From: Crossiella sp. S99.2
GTDB taxonomy: Bacteria; Actinomycetota; Actinomycetes; Mycobacteriales; Pseudonocardiaceae
Length of the DNA stretch: 64,000 nt
Direction of reading: 5' to 3'
Assembly (NCBI RefSeq): GCF_023094165.1
Contig: NZ_JALMDK010000004.1
Span: 744,001-808,000, forward strand
Part shown: one piece after another, positions 1-7,799 of the stretch
Layout of the letters: each line of letters begins with the position of its first letter
Position numbering within the stretch: the first letter of the stretch is position 1
The notes under the pieces: generated by a model
The model's database searches: none
Told to the model about the DNA's origin: nothing
The model's input: only the letters and a program-made list of their open reading frames with translations
Position numbers and translations under genes: made by a program

Positions 1-1
1 G

Positions 2-835
2 ATCAAGCAACTGGAAGCCGCCCTCGAAGTGCGGCTGTTCGACCGCGACTCCCGCCACGTCGCCCTCACCGCCACCGGCGCGGAGTTCCTCGGCCGGGCC
101 CAGCAGGTCCTCACCGCGATGGACCAGACCCTCGCCTCGGTCCGTGCCCAGGTCACCATCCGCTTCGGCTTCAGCTGGCTGCTGCCCGATCCCTGGGCCC
201 AGACCACCGTCAGCGCCTACGAGAAGGCCACCGGCAACTCGGTCTCCCTGATCCGCATCGACGACCCCCTGGCCGCGGTCGATGAGGGCACGGTCGACGT
301 CGCGGTGGTCCGCGGCACCCACGAACCCACCCCCGGCACCAAGGTGCTGCACCTGTTCGACGAACTCCGGGTCGCCGTCTGCTCGGCCAAGTGCACCCTC
401 GCCGGCGCCGAACGCCTGCACTGGTCCGAGGTCCCCGACTGGCCCCTGGTGGTCAACACGGTCAGCGGCACCACCGGCCCCTGGTCCTGGCCCGACGGCG
501 ACGGCCCACAGCGGATCATCGAAACCCGCAACTTCGACGAGTGGCTGGAATCCGTGGCCGCCAACCGCGGCATCGGCGTGGTCCCCGAGGTGGCGATGCG
601 CCGCAACATCCACCCCGCCGTCCGCTTCGTCCCCCTGATCGGCGCCCCCACCTCCCCGGTGTCCATCGCCTTCCAGCCCCAGCACCGGGACCGCAGACTC
701 CGCCACTTCATCGAGGCAGCAGCCGCGTCCGCCGTCAACTGCTGTCCGATCCCGCCCCAGGCACAGATCGGGCCGCCCGAAACTCCGCGACCGGCAACCC
801 GCCCCACCCCCAGTTCCCCAACGGCACCTCGTTGA
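2..835 (+). CDS. LysR-family transcriptional regulator, 5' end cut by window edge
   Basis: The reading frame is open from base 2 and begins inside the winged helix-turn-helix; 'IKQLEAALEVRLFDRD...ALTATGAEFL' is the typical end of a LysR DNA-binding domain, so the start lies before the window. The rest is the two-lobed substrate-binding domain, unusually short in its linker. The C-terminus (last ~35 residues, rich in P and T) runs antiparallel over the 3' end of the tautomerase gene by about 100 bp, so one of the two ends may be overrun. Effector unknown. Convergence with the tautomerase and SDR suggests local metabolic control, but that is inference. Confidence 0.85.
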   Translation: MKQLEAALEVRLFDRDSRHVALTATGAEFLGRAQQVLTAMDQTLASVRAQVTIRFGFSWLLPDPWAQTTVSAYEKATGNSVSLIRIDDPLAAVDEGTVDVAVVRGTHEPTPGTKVLHLFDELRVAVCSAKCTLAGAERLHWSEVPDWPLVVNTVSGTTGPWSWPDGDGPQRIIETRNFDEWLESVAANRGIGVVPEVAMRRNIHPAVRFVPLIGAPTSPVSIAFQPQHRDRRLRHFIEAAAASAVNCCPIPPQAQIGPPETPRPATRPTPSSPTAPR

Positions 836-986
836 TCACCACAAAAGTCGACTCCAACGGCTTGCCCAGCACCTCCAGCAACACCTGACTAACTCCCGCG
901 ATCAACCGCGCCTTCTCCTGTTCGGTAACCGCCTCCACCCCCGGAGCACTACCCTCCCGAGTAACCTGAATACTCACAAAAGGCAT
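735..986 (-). CDS. 4-oxalocrotonate tautomerase-like protein
   Basis: An 83-residue protein starting MPFVSIQVTREG. The start is set by an AAGGAGA ribosome site about 7 nt upstream and by the invariant Pro directly after Met, which becomes the catalytic N-terminal proline in this superfamily. The middle (IAGVSQVLLEVLGKP) and the conserved 'NWGWGGLPV' end match small tautomerases acting on enol/keto acids. It is about 15-20 residues longer than the classic 62-residue enzyme. It overlaps the LysR gene tail to tail and is followed upstream by an SDR on the same strand, so the two may form a small operon. Confidence 0.8.
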   Translation of the reverse strand: MPFVSIQVTREGSAPGVEAVTEQEKARLIAGVSQVLLEVLGKPLESTFVVINEVPLGNWGWGGLPVAEFRAARSVPGAGSDSS

Positions 987-1025
987 AACCAATCTCCTTC
1001 CAAACCCAGAAAAACCAGCCCTAGC

Positions 1026-1739
1026 TCAGTGCCCCGCACTCTGCCCACCATCAATGTGCAGAATCTCCCCAGTCACAAACGGCGCGTTCTCCAGGAACAA
1101 CACCCCATCCACCACATCCTCGACCCGCCCAATCCGGCCCACCGGATGCAACCCCGCCAGCGCCGCATGCGTCTCCGCCGAATGCATCGGAGTCTGAATC
1201 ACCCCCGGCGACACCGCGTTGACCCGAATCCCCCGCCCCGCATACTCAATGGCCAGCGACTTCGTCGCCGCCTGCAACCCACCCTTGCTCAACGAAGCCA
1301 ACACCGAAGGCACCGCACTGAGCGCATGCTCCACCAACGTGGTCGTGACGTTGACGATGTGCCCACCCCCCTGCACAAGCATCCGCTCCACCGCCAGCTG
1401 AGTAACCCCAAAAAACCCAGCCACATTCACCCCCATCACCGCCGCATAGTCCGCAGCCGTGTACTCAGTAAACGGCTTGGCCAAAAAAATCCCCGCATTG
1501 TTGACCAACGTGTCCACCCGCCCAAACTCCCCCACCGCAGCATCGATAACGGCTCGCGCAGTCCCCACCTCCGCAATATCCCCAGCCACCGTAACCACCC
1601 CCGGATCATCCGACACACCAATAGTCCGAGAGTTAGCCACCACCCCCCACCCCAACTTCCGATACCCCGCGACAACCGCAGCCCCAATCCCCTGCGAAGC
1701 CCCCGTAACCACCACAACCCGCCGCCCACCACCAGACAC
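1026..1739 (-). CDS. SDR-family NAD(P)-dependent oxidoreductase
   Basis: A classical short-chain dehydrogenase. The nucleotide-binding glycine motif TGASQGIG sits near residue 10, followed by NNAG, and the C-terminal 'DGG' closes the fold. The usual YxxxK catalytic pair reads 'SLSKGG', so the Tyr position is occupied by a Leu-Ser run; this is an atypical active site and activity is uncertain. I chose the GTG at 1739 (VSGGGRRVVVVTG) because the upstream 63 bp would encode an unnatural Gly/Trp-rich extension. Function is not specific beyond oxidation/reduction of a small alcohol or ketone. Confidence 0.8.
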   Translation of the reverse strand: MSGGGRRVVVVTGASQGIGAAVVAGYRKLGWGVVANSRTIGVSDDPGVVTVAGDIAEVGTARAVIDAAVGEFGRVDTLVNNAGIFLAKPFTEYTAADYAAVMGVNVAGFFGVTQLAVERMLVQGGGHIVNVTTTLVEHALSAVPSVLASLSKGGLQAATKSLAIEYAGRGIRVNAVSPGVIQTPMHSAETHAALAGLHPVGRIGRVEDVVDGVLFLENAPFVTGEILHIDGGQSAGH

Positions 1740-1900
1740 GAAAACCCCACTCCCAACCCAAAAGAAAGACTCCCACCGGCCATTCCCAGCCGCTCCCCCC
1801 AAAAATTACAACCCCACCCCCACCCCCGGAAATGCCTCCCCCAACCCACCAATGCCCCCCAGGCATAGACCCAGCCCACCCCCACCCCCACCCCACCCGC

Positions 1901-1992
1901 GTGTTGGCCGTTGTCGTACGCCGGTTTGGCCGATGTCGTACGCCACGTTGGCCGTTGTCGTACCCGGCGCCGCCCCGCCATGACGTACGTCA
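1901..1992. promoter_or_regulatory. Three tandem GGCCG(T/A)TGTCGTAC boxes plus a TGACGTACGTCA palindrome
   Basis: Between the SDR gene (leftward) and the hydrolase gene (rightward) a unit reading roughly TTGGCCGTTGTCGTACG occurs three times in direct orientation with about 21-22 bp spacing (about 1902-1972). It is followed by the perfect 12-bp palindrome TGACGTACGTCA at 1981-1992. The spacing, near two helical turns, and the position in a divergent promoter region suggest a cooperative operator. No regulator can be named from sequence alone. Confidence 0.45.
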
Positions 1993-2083
1993 ATGACGTC
2001 GCCTGACGCTCGCGAAGATCCCGGCCCACTTCCTACCGTCGCGACGTGTCCGGAAACGCAACCCCGTCGCAGGAGTGGTCCGC

Positions 2084-3106
2084 ATGATCAGCAGGAAGCA
2101 GTTCACCCGGGCGCTGGCCGCCACCGCCGCCATAGTCGCGCTCGCGAGCTGCGCCCCCGCCGGCCCCAGCGCCCAGCCACCCCCGGCCACCGCCTCCGCC
2201 GTCACCGGCAACGCCCCCAGCTGGGGACCGATCAAGCAGATCAAGGCGGGCGTGCTGGACATCGGCTACGCCGAAACCGGCCCCGCGAACGGCAAACCGG
2301 TCATCCTGCTGCACGGCTGGCCCTACGACATCCACAGCTACGTCGACGTGGCCCCCGCCCTGGCCGCCGCGGGCTTCCGGGTGTTCGTGCCCTACCTGCG
2401 CGGCTCCGGCAGCACCACGTTCCTGTCCCCGGCGACCGTCCGCAACGGCCAGCAGGCCGCGGTGGCCACCGACATCATCAACTTCATGGACGCCCTGGGC
2501 ATCCAGCGCGCCACCATCGCCGGTTTCGACTGGGGCGCCAGGACCGCCACCGTGCTCGCCGCGCTCTGGCCGGACCGGTTCGCCGGACTGGTGTCGGTCA
2601 GCGGCTACCTGATCACCAACCTCAAGGCCAACCAGCAACCGCTGCCGCCGGCGGCCGAACTCGGCTGGTGGTACCAGTACTACTTCGCCACCGAACGCGG
2701 GGTGCAGGGCTACACCCGCAACCGCACCGAGTTCAACAAGCTCATCTGGCAGGGCGGCTCACCGAAGTGGCAGTTCGACGACGCCACCTACCAGCGCACC
2801 GCCCAGTCCTTCGCCAACCCCGACCACGTCGCCATCGTGGTGCACAACTACCGCTGGCGCCTGAGCCTGGCCCCCGGCGAACCCCAGTACGAGGCCCTGG
2901 AACAGAAACTCGCCGCCGCCCCGATGATCACCATCCCGGCCATCACCATCGCCAGCGACTTCGACGGGGCCGCGGCCAACGGCGCCGGCTACCGGGACAA
3001 GTTCACCGGCCGCTACGACCACCGGGTGCTTCCCGGCATCGGCCACAACGTGCCCCAGGAAGCCCCGCGCGAGTTCACCAAGGCCGTCATCGACGTCACC
3101 GGCTGA
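2084..3106 (+). CDS. Exported alpha/beta-hydrolase lipoprotein (epoxide hydrolase/haloalkane dehalogenase-like)
   Basis: The start ATG at 2084 has an AGGAG site 9 nt upstream; a GTG at 2075 is possible. The N-terminus is a basic-hydrophobic signal ending in LAS-Cys, a lipobox, so the mature protein is probably lipid-anchored outside the membrane. The hydrolase core shows the HGWP oxyanion-hole motif, the nucleophile elbow GFDWG with Asp (as in dehalogenases and epoxide hydrolases rather than a Ser esterase) and a C-terminal 'GIGHNVPQEAP' His. The substrate is unknown. Tail-to-tail with the next gene, overlapping by 11 bp. Confidence 0.85.
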   Translation: MISRKQFTRALAATAAIVALASCAPAGPSAQPPPATASAVTGNAPSWGPIKQIKAGVLDIGYAETGPANGKPVILLHGWPYDIHSYVDVAPALAAAGFRVFVPYLRGSGSTTFLSPATVRNGQQAAVATDIINFMDALGIQRATIAGFDWGARTATVLAALWPDRFAGLVSVSGYLITNLKANQQPLPPAAELGWWYQYYFATERGVQGYTRNRTEFNKLIWQGGSPKWQFDDATYQRTAQSFANPDHVAIVVHNYRWRLSLAPGEPQYEALEQKLAAAPMITIPAITIASDFDGAAANGAGYRDKFTGRYDHRVLPGIGHNVPQEAPREFTKAVIDVTG

Positions 3107-3779
3107 CCGCGGCCAACCGCAGCACAACCTGCCGCCGCACATCCACGTGGTCCAGCACCACAAACTCCCGCACTACCCCGAACTCAAAGTCCAACTCGTC
3201 AACCGAACTCACCCCGAGTTCCCGAAACGCCACCCCCGCGGCAACCCCCGGGAACCCATCCAACTCAACCCGCAACCCCACCCAGTTCCAGGAATCCGAC
3301 ACGCCACGCACCACGGCGCCCACCGGCAACTCCGCCTTCGCCCGCCCCCACTCCGCACCACCACGCGCACTCGCCGCCAGCACCGCCGCCACGAACTCCG
3401 CGGGCGGCGAGTACTGGTGCGCGAGCACGTAATGACAGATCAGGTTCGGCGCCGCGTAGACAACTCCCCCAGCCCCGGCCACGTGAATCTCAGCGCTGCC
3501 AAGGGTGAGCGCCCCACGCTCCGCCTCCACACAGGGGATCTCAGCAGGCTCCCAGTCAAACCCCGCCACCGCCTGGCACAGCCAGCAGTAGTGGTATCCC
3601 CTGGTCTGCCCCACGGACTCGAAGACCGCCAACTTCCGCAGCGCGTCAACAAAATCCGCCGCCGGCTCGCCCCGATCAAACTCCACCCCGGCACCGAGCC
3701 AACCGACATTGAGCACCTCGGCGCCCAACTCCTCCACCGGCTGGTAGCCGTAACGAGACAGGTCCTCGTAGACAGCCAT
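3096..3779 (-). CDS. Conserved hypothetical protein with a CxxC-type motif
   Basis: The ATG at 3779 (MAVYEDLSRYGY) follows a GGGGGA ribosome site. The N-terminal half has the pattern 'YEDLSxYxYxP...NVGWLGxGxxF...GxTRGYHYCWLCQ', which I associate with a family of small bacterial proteins of unknown function that carry a conserved HYCxxC segment. The C-terminal half (about residues 130-227) is a separate beta-rich stretch. No signal peptide or membrane segment. No function assigned. Confidence 0.65.
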   Translation of the reverse strand: MAVYEDLSRYGYQPVEELGAEVLNVGWLGAGVEFDRGEPAADFVDALRKLAVFESVGQTRGYHYCWLCQAVAGFDWEPAEIPCVEAERGALTLGSAEIHVAGAGGVVYAAPNLICHYVLAHQYSPPAEFVAAVLAASARGGAEWGRAKAELPVGAVVRGVSDSWNWVGLRVELDGFPGVAAGVAFRELGVSSVDELDFEFGVVREFVVLDHVDVRRQVVLRLAAVSR

Positions 3780-3946
3780 TGGTCCCCCTGATTGCACGCG
3801 TACGTCTGGCCCCGCCGGGAGCGGGCGAACCCATTACAACTCAAGGGTCTCGCTTGTTCACCGTGGGGCCAGACTTGACTGTGCGGATGCGGGGGCCATC
3901 GAAACACACCCGCGGGGACGCCTCCGCCGCGGCGTCCCTCGGCTGA

Positions 3947-4237
3947 CTACACCCGCTCGGCCTCGGCCGTCGTCGCGGGCGCGCTGCCCGGCTGCTGCCG
4001 GTTCTCGATCTTGATCCCGCACTTGCCGACCAGTGCGACACCGGCGCCGATCGTCATCGCCATCGGGGCGGCCAGCGCCGCGACCAGCCCGAGGGCCACC
4101 GGTACCTCCAGCACCACGTCGTCCTTGCTGTCACGCACGACCACGCGCCGATTGATGCCCTCGTTGACCAGCCCGCGGACGGCGTCGACCACGGAGTCGA
4201 CGGCGGAAGGGGTGGACTCGGACTTGGACTCGCTCAT
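3947..4237 (-). CDS. Small DUF4342-like protein with a hydrophobic hairpin
   Basis: A 96-residue protein; ATG at 4237 preceded by GAGGAGAATC. An acidic/Ser-rich N-terminus is followed by a short helical region (VDAVRGLVNEG), a beta strand pair (RRVVVRDSKDDVVLEVPV) and one long hydrophobic stretch (ALGLVAALAAPMAMTIGAGVALVGKC). This layout matches DUF4342 proteins, whose function is not known. Probably membrane-associated. Confidence 0.65.
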   Translation of the reverse strand: MSESKSESTPSAVDSVVDAVRGLVNEGINRRVVVRDSKDDVVLEVPVALGLVAALAAPMAMTIGAGVALVGKCGIKIENRQQPGSAPATTAEAERV

Positions 4238-4356
4238 GATTCTCCTCGTGCTGCGGAACTCCCTTGACGCCCCCATGCTGCCCACGGCGCGGCCGCCTGC
4301 CATCAGGGTTTGCCCCTGACCCCACCTGATTTCCCCCGCCCCGACCCTGTGCCATC

Positions 4357-4935
4357 GTGGACGCCATGACCTGGGATGGCACGGACTACCAGCGCCGCTT
4401 CGACCACCTGGCCGCCACCGGCGCCGACGTGCATGGCGAGGCCGATTTCGTGCGCGCCTACCAGCCTGGCTCCGTCCTCGACGCGGGCTGCGGCACCGGC
4501 CGGGTCGCCATCGAACTCGCCCGGCACGACATCGACGTCGTCGGGGTCGACCTGGACCCCTCCATGCTCGCCGTAGCCAGGAACCGGGCGCCCCAGGTCA
4601 CCTGGCACCAGCACGACCTCTCAACCCTGACCCTCAACCGCCACTTCGACATCGTCCTCATGGCGGGCAACGTCCCGCTGTTCACCCCGGAGGGCACCCA
4701 GCAGGCCCTCGTATCCGCTGTGGCAGGCCACCTCGCGCCCCAAGGCGCGCTCATCGCGGGCTTCTCCCTCAACCGCGGCTACACCGCCGAGGACTACGAC
4801 GCCCACTGCGCCGCCGCGGGACTCACCCTGGCCGACCGCTACGCCACCTGGGACCGGAAGCCGTTCACCGGCGGCGACTACGCCGTCTCGGTCCACCGCG
4901 TCGCACTCGCGCACGATCCGCTGACAAATCGTTAA
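4357..4935 (+). CDS. Class I SAM-dependent methyltransferase
   Basis: The SAM-binding motif I is clear (VLDAGCGTGRVAIELARH), followed by the acidic strand-2 end (VVGVDLDPSML) and a strand-4 motif (FDIVLMAGNV). At 192 residues it is a minimal Rossmann methyltransferase with no accessory domain. Either GTG 4357 or ATG 4366 may start it; no strong ribosome site is seen, so it may be leaderless. Substrate unknown. It ends just before the tRNA-Val terminator and marks the last chromosomal gene before the element. Confidence 0.85.
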   Translation: MDAMTWDGTDYQRRFDHLAATGADVHGEADFVRAYQPGSVLDAGCGTGRVAIELARHDIDVVGVDLDPSMLAVARNRAPQVTWHQHDLSTLTLNRHFDIVLMAGNVPLFTPEGTQQALVSAVAGHLAPQGALIAGFSLNRGYTAEDYDAHCAAAGLTLADRYATWDRKPFTGGDYAVSVHRVALAHDPLTNR

Positions 4936-4945
4936 CAAATGATCA

Positions 4946-4979
4946 AGGGTCGGATCTCCAACTAAGGAAATCCGGCCCT
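4946..4979. terminator. Hairpin between methyltransferase gene and tRNA remnant
   Basis: AGGGTCGGAT pairs with ATCCGGCCCT (10 bp, one G-U wobble) across a 14-nt loop. It lies directly 3' of the tRNA remnant on the minus strand and 3' of the methyltransferase on the plus strand, so it can terminate either. Confidence 0.6.
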
Positions 4980-4993
4980 GATCTGCACTTATC

Positions 4994-5043
4994 TGGTGGA
5001 CGATACTGGGATTGAACCAGTGACCCCTACCGTGTCAAGGTAG
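4994..5043 (-). tRNA. 3' half of tRNA-Val(GAC): attachment-site remnant of an integrated element
   Basis: On the minus strand the segment contains a complete anticodon arm (CTACC stem, loop TTGACAC, anticodon GAC), the variable region, a T arm with GGTTCAATCCC and an acceptor 3' strand ending CCA (CCA at 4996-4994). Immediately 5' of the anticodon stem no D arm or acceptor 5' strand exists; unrelated sequence follows. It is therefore a broken tRNA of about 50 nt. Tyrosine recombinases of actinomycete elements commonly use tRNA 3' ends, leaving such a fragment at one junction and an intact tRNA at the other. Confidence 0.8.
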
Positions 5044-5058
5044 GAATCTGCGGTTCAA

Positions 5059-5140
5059 CTACCTGCGGTTTTGCTAAAACCCCAGGTAGCAGGCTCCCAG
5101 TTTCCGCGGGTGGCAACGAGTTGACCCTCGTTGCCACCCG
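5059..5140. repeat. Two adjacent strong inverted repeats beside the attachment site
   Basis: The first, 5059-5089, is a 31-nt nested palindrome: CTACCTG / GGTTTT - GCT - AAAACC / CAGGTAG with a single C:C mismatch. The second, 5107-5140, has a perfect 14-bp stem (CGGGTGGCAACGAG and its complement) with a 6-nt loop. They begin 16 nt inside the element from the tRNA remnant. Integrase arm/excisionase sites or a transcription barrier are both plausible. Confidence 0.6.
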
Positions 5141-5697
5141 TTCCTGTCGCCAGGAATTCGCCATCCTCGGGTCGACTGGTGATGCAGGTCACGCCATGAA
5201 ACCTCGCTTGTGGAACCTCTAGTTGATAAAGCACCGTCCCGGACCAGGCGGTCGCAGCACTCTGGCGCGCCCTGATCAGATTGCACGGCAGCGCCCGAAA
5301 CGTTTGGCACGCCGCAGCGATGACGCCGCCGTCTGAACTGTGGAGGCACGGCCAGCTCCAGCGGCAGCCCTGATGGCCCAGCGACGGCTGAAACGACTGA
5401 GTCGACATGTGATCTCATAGGCAACCTCACCTGTACCCAGTCTGGTCCGGCTTGAACCGTCAGCTCCTACCCCAGTGCGGTAGTGGCCACTGGTTCAATA
5501 TCCGGCCTCCGTGGCCGCGGTCGGATGATCCTTGGGCACCCCCTGACGATTGGCTCGCTCACCAGCTCTTGAAAACACTATCAGGGACACGGTCGCACTC
5601 GACGACTGTTCGCCGCGGACGACGCACTGAAACTAAACGAGGCACCAGCATAGGAATGATCTGAGCTAGCGATTTTCATACTGTCACCGGTGCACAA

Positions 5698-6204
5698 GTG
5701 GACGAATTCGTCGATTGTGGACATGAGCACCAGCGCGCCTACCCTGAGTTTACTGCGGCGCTCTCGCACCATAACATCCTTGAAGGAACGATCAAGGGCA
5801 CAACTAATGATGTCGTCAACAGTGCGGCCGACGGCAATGCACAGGAGCCAAAGAAGCGGTTCGCGCGGGTACTTGCCGAAGAGTTTTATCGACTTGACCC
5901 CGAAAGCTCGTGTCGGGACATTGACGGCATCGGCGCCCAGTATCGCCATGCCTGCTTCAAAGCGGGCGACGAAGTGTGCCGACAGCCAAGCGAGGCCAGT
6001 CAGCCATTCGCTGGCGCGCGCGTGGCGTTGGCGGAGCAGAGAGGACTGACCGCCAGACAAGGTTTGAACCGAGTGGCGCTGCCCTTGAGTATGACGGCGG
6101 CTACCAGCCTCAGCATCCCGCACAAAGGGGGATCCACGACGGAAGGTTGCACACGGGGTACTCACGGCAGCGCCGGTGGCTGTCGGGGTGCCGCGGGCCG
6201 TTGA
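5698..6204 (+). CDS. Possible hypothetical protein in a lower-GC stretch
   Basis: A GTG-started frame of 168 codons with a natural-looking acidic/polar composition in its first 130 residues (EFVDCGHEHQRAYPEF...KKRFARVLAEEF), and no match I recognise. The opposite strand also has a long open frame (5581-6420), so coding direction is not certain. The surrounding 5044-6680 bp has lower GC and weaker codon bias than the rest. No integrase or excisionase could be found here. It may be a decayed gene. Confidence 0.25.
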   Translation: MDEFVDCGHEHQRAYPEFTAALSHHNILEGTIKGTTNDVVNSAADGNAQEPKKRFARVLAEEFYRLDPESSCRDIDGIGAQYRHACFKAGDEVCRQPSEASQPFAGARVALAEQRGLTARQGLNRVALPLSMTAATSLSIPHKGGSTTEGCTRGTHGSAGGCRGAAGR

Positions 6205-6685
6205 CTCGTCCAGTCCCGGTAGCCGGAGCATATAGGCGACGGTAACCACGTTACGACGGCCGGAGCGCAGGACGGACCTGGGGAACTCGCCAACAGGGGC
6301 GAGTTCGTGGCTCTTAGTACGCCCGATGCGGAGAATAGATCCTGCGGCAACGAGGCCGATGGTGGCGCCGCAGTCATGAAGTACGGCGGTTGACCGGGCG
6401 GATATGTGCTCTGGGCTCATTTCTCAACCAGCTTCGGCGCGGCAGGAGCCCCGGCGACACAGTTGCGCGCTGGGTGTTCTGCGCGACCTAGGCGGCAGCC
6501 CAGTTAGACCGAAACTGTTACTGACAGCTACGACACGGTCACGCATCTCCGCTCCTTGCCAGCACGTTGCCACGTTTGCTTAAGCGAAGACTACCTGATA
6601 TCACTCTCGGTAGCCACTCCCCGTCAGCACTCACCCGCTCTGTAGCGGCGTAGGGGCTGACCTGAGACTCCGTGAGGCGCCGGTT

Positions 6686-7480
6686 GTGAGTGTTGAGGCC
6701 ATCACCTGGGCTCTGAATCTCGCGCCCTTGCCTGCCGACGAACCGGGGCAGCCCAGCAAGTCGGCGATGGCATTCGTTCTGGTGGCCTTGGCCAACCACG
6801 CCGATCCTGACGGTCAGGGCGCTTTCCCGTCGCTGCGCCGCGTCATGCGCTACACCCACCTTTCCGAACGCACCGTTCGCATGTGTGTTCGACGCCTGGA
6901 GACCGCCGGGCTGATCCGGCCAGCCAATCCGAAGATCGTCGCCGCCTACATTTCGCGTGCGGATCGGCGCCCCAACGGATGGGATCTTGCACTCCACCGC
7001 ACCCGAAGCGAAGAGCCTGAAGCGGACGGACCAGCAAAAACAGACGGGGGGCAGTCACTGCCGCCCGTTCAAGCGGACGGGGGGCAGCCACTGCCGGTAC
7101 GGGGGGCAGCCACTGCCCCCGAACCGTCCCTTAACCATCAAGAGAAAGCTGAGGCGGGTCAGGTTCCGTTACCGGACATGCCGCAGGAGCCGAAACCGCC
7201 GTCAGCGCCGCTGCGATGTCCGGCTCATCGTCAGGGCACCGGTCCGGTCTCACGGTGCAGGCAGTGCGCGGACCTGCGGGAGGCGGCTCAACAGTCGCGC
7301 CGGTCGAAAGCGCGCGCTGCGGCTGCTGCGCGGGCCGAGGCTGCTCGCCAGTGCCGGTTGTGCGACGAAGACGGCTACCGCGGTGCCCAGGTGTGCAATC
7401 ACGTCGATCCTGATGCGACCGCAGCGGCGCGGGCCAGGGCGCGAGAGGCTTTCGCCAATCGCAGCCGCAAGTCGCAATGA
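6686..7480 (+). CDS. Helix-turn-helix protein with two C-terminal cysteine/histidine clusters
   Basis: Residues ~20-95 form a winged helix of the type seen in replication-initiator and phage/plasmid regulatory proteins ('DGQGAFPSLRRVMRYTHLSERTVRMCVRRLETAGLI'). A Pro/Gly/Gln-rich linker with three repeats of 'GGQ(S/P)LP' follows (~115-140). Two possible zinc clusters come next: CPAH...CRQC (~190-210) and CRLC...CNH (~235-250), with an Arg/Ala-rich helix between. Proteins with this plan are frequent on actinomycete mobile elements; their role is usually unproven. GTG start with a weak GAGGCG site. Confidence 0.75.
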   Translation: MSVEAITWALNLAPLPADEPGQPSKSAMAFVLVALANHADPDGQGAFPSLRRVMRYTHLSERTVRMCVRRLETAGLIRPANPKIVAAYISRADRRPNGWDLALHRTRSEEPEADGPAKTDGGQSLPPVQADGGQPLPVRGAATAPEPSLNHQEKAEAGQVPLPDMPQEPKPPSAPLRCPAHRQGTGPVSRCRQCADLREAAQQSRRSKARAAAAARAEAARQCRLCDEDGYRGAQVCNHVDPDATAAARARAREAFANRSRKSQ

Positions 7481-7799
7481 CTCGCAGGCGTCTCAGTCCC
7501 CCGATGACCGTGGCCTGCGACGGTGCCCAGGATGGGCGGTTGGCACCACTCCGGGCGCTGCGCCCGTTGTCGGCACCTTGGCCCGCGGCGGTTGGCTCGG
7601 ATCGGTCGCGGTGGTGCCAAGACACCCTCGATGCGGAGGCTGCTGCATCGAGTTCGCCAACGGGGGAGCAATCGATGCGGTTCCTACGTCCTCGCCAGCT
7701 CGGGCCAGAAGCGCCTAGCCTGAAGTATCGGACAGGATCGAGACCGCCGAATGAGGGGCGGCGTTGAGCCGAGGACGTTCTGGATGGGGAAGGGCATCG

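Noticed and set aside
5581..6420. Long minus-strand frame (279 codons) opposite the possible gene at 5698
   Set aside because: No ribosome site, mixed composition, no recognisable domain; cannot be told from the shadow of the plus-strand frame.
6957..7718. Plus-strand frame over the helix-turn-helix gene
   Set aside because: Arg-rich shadow in another frame of the 6686-7480 gene; no independent start.
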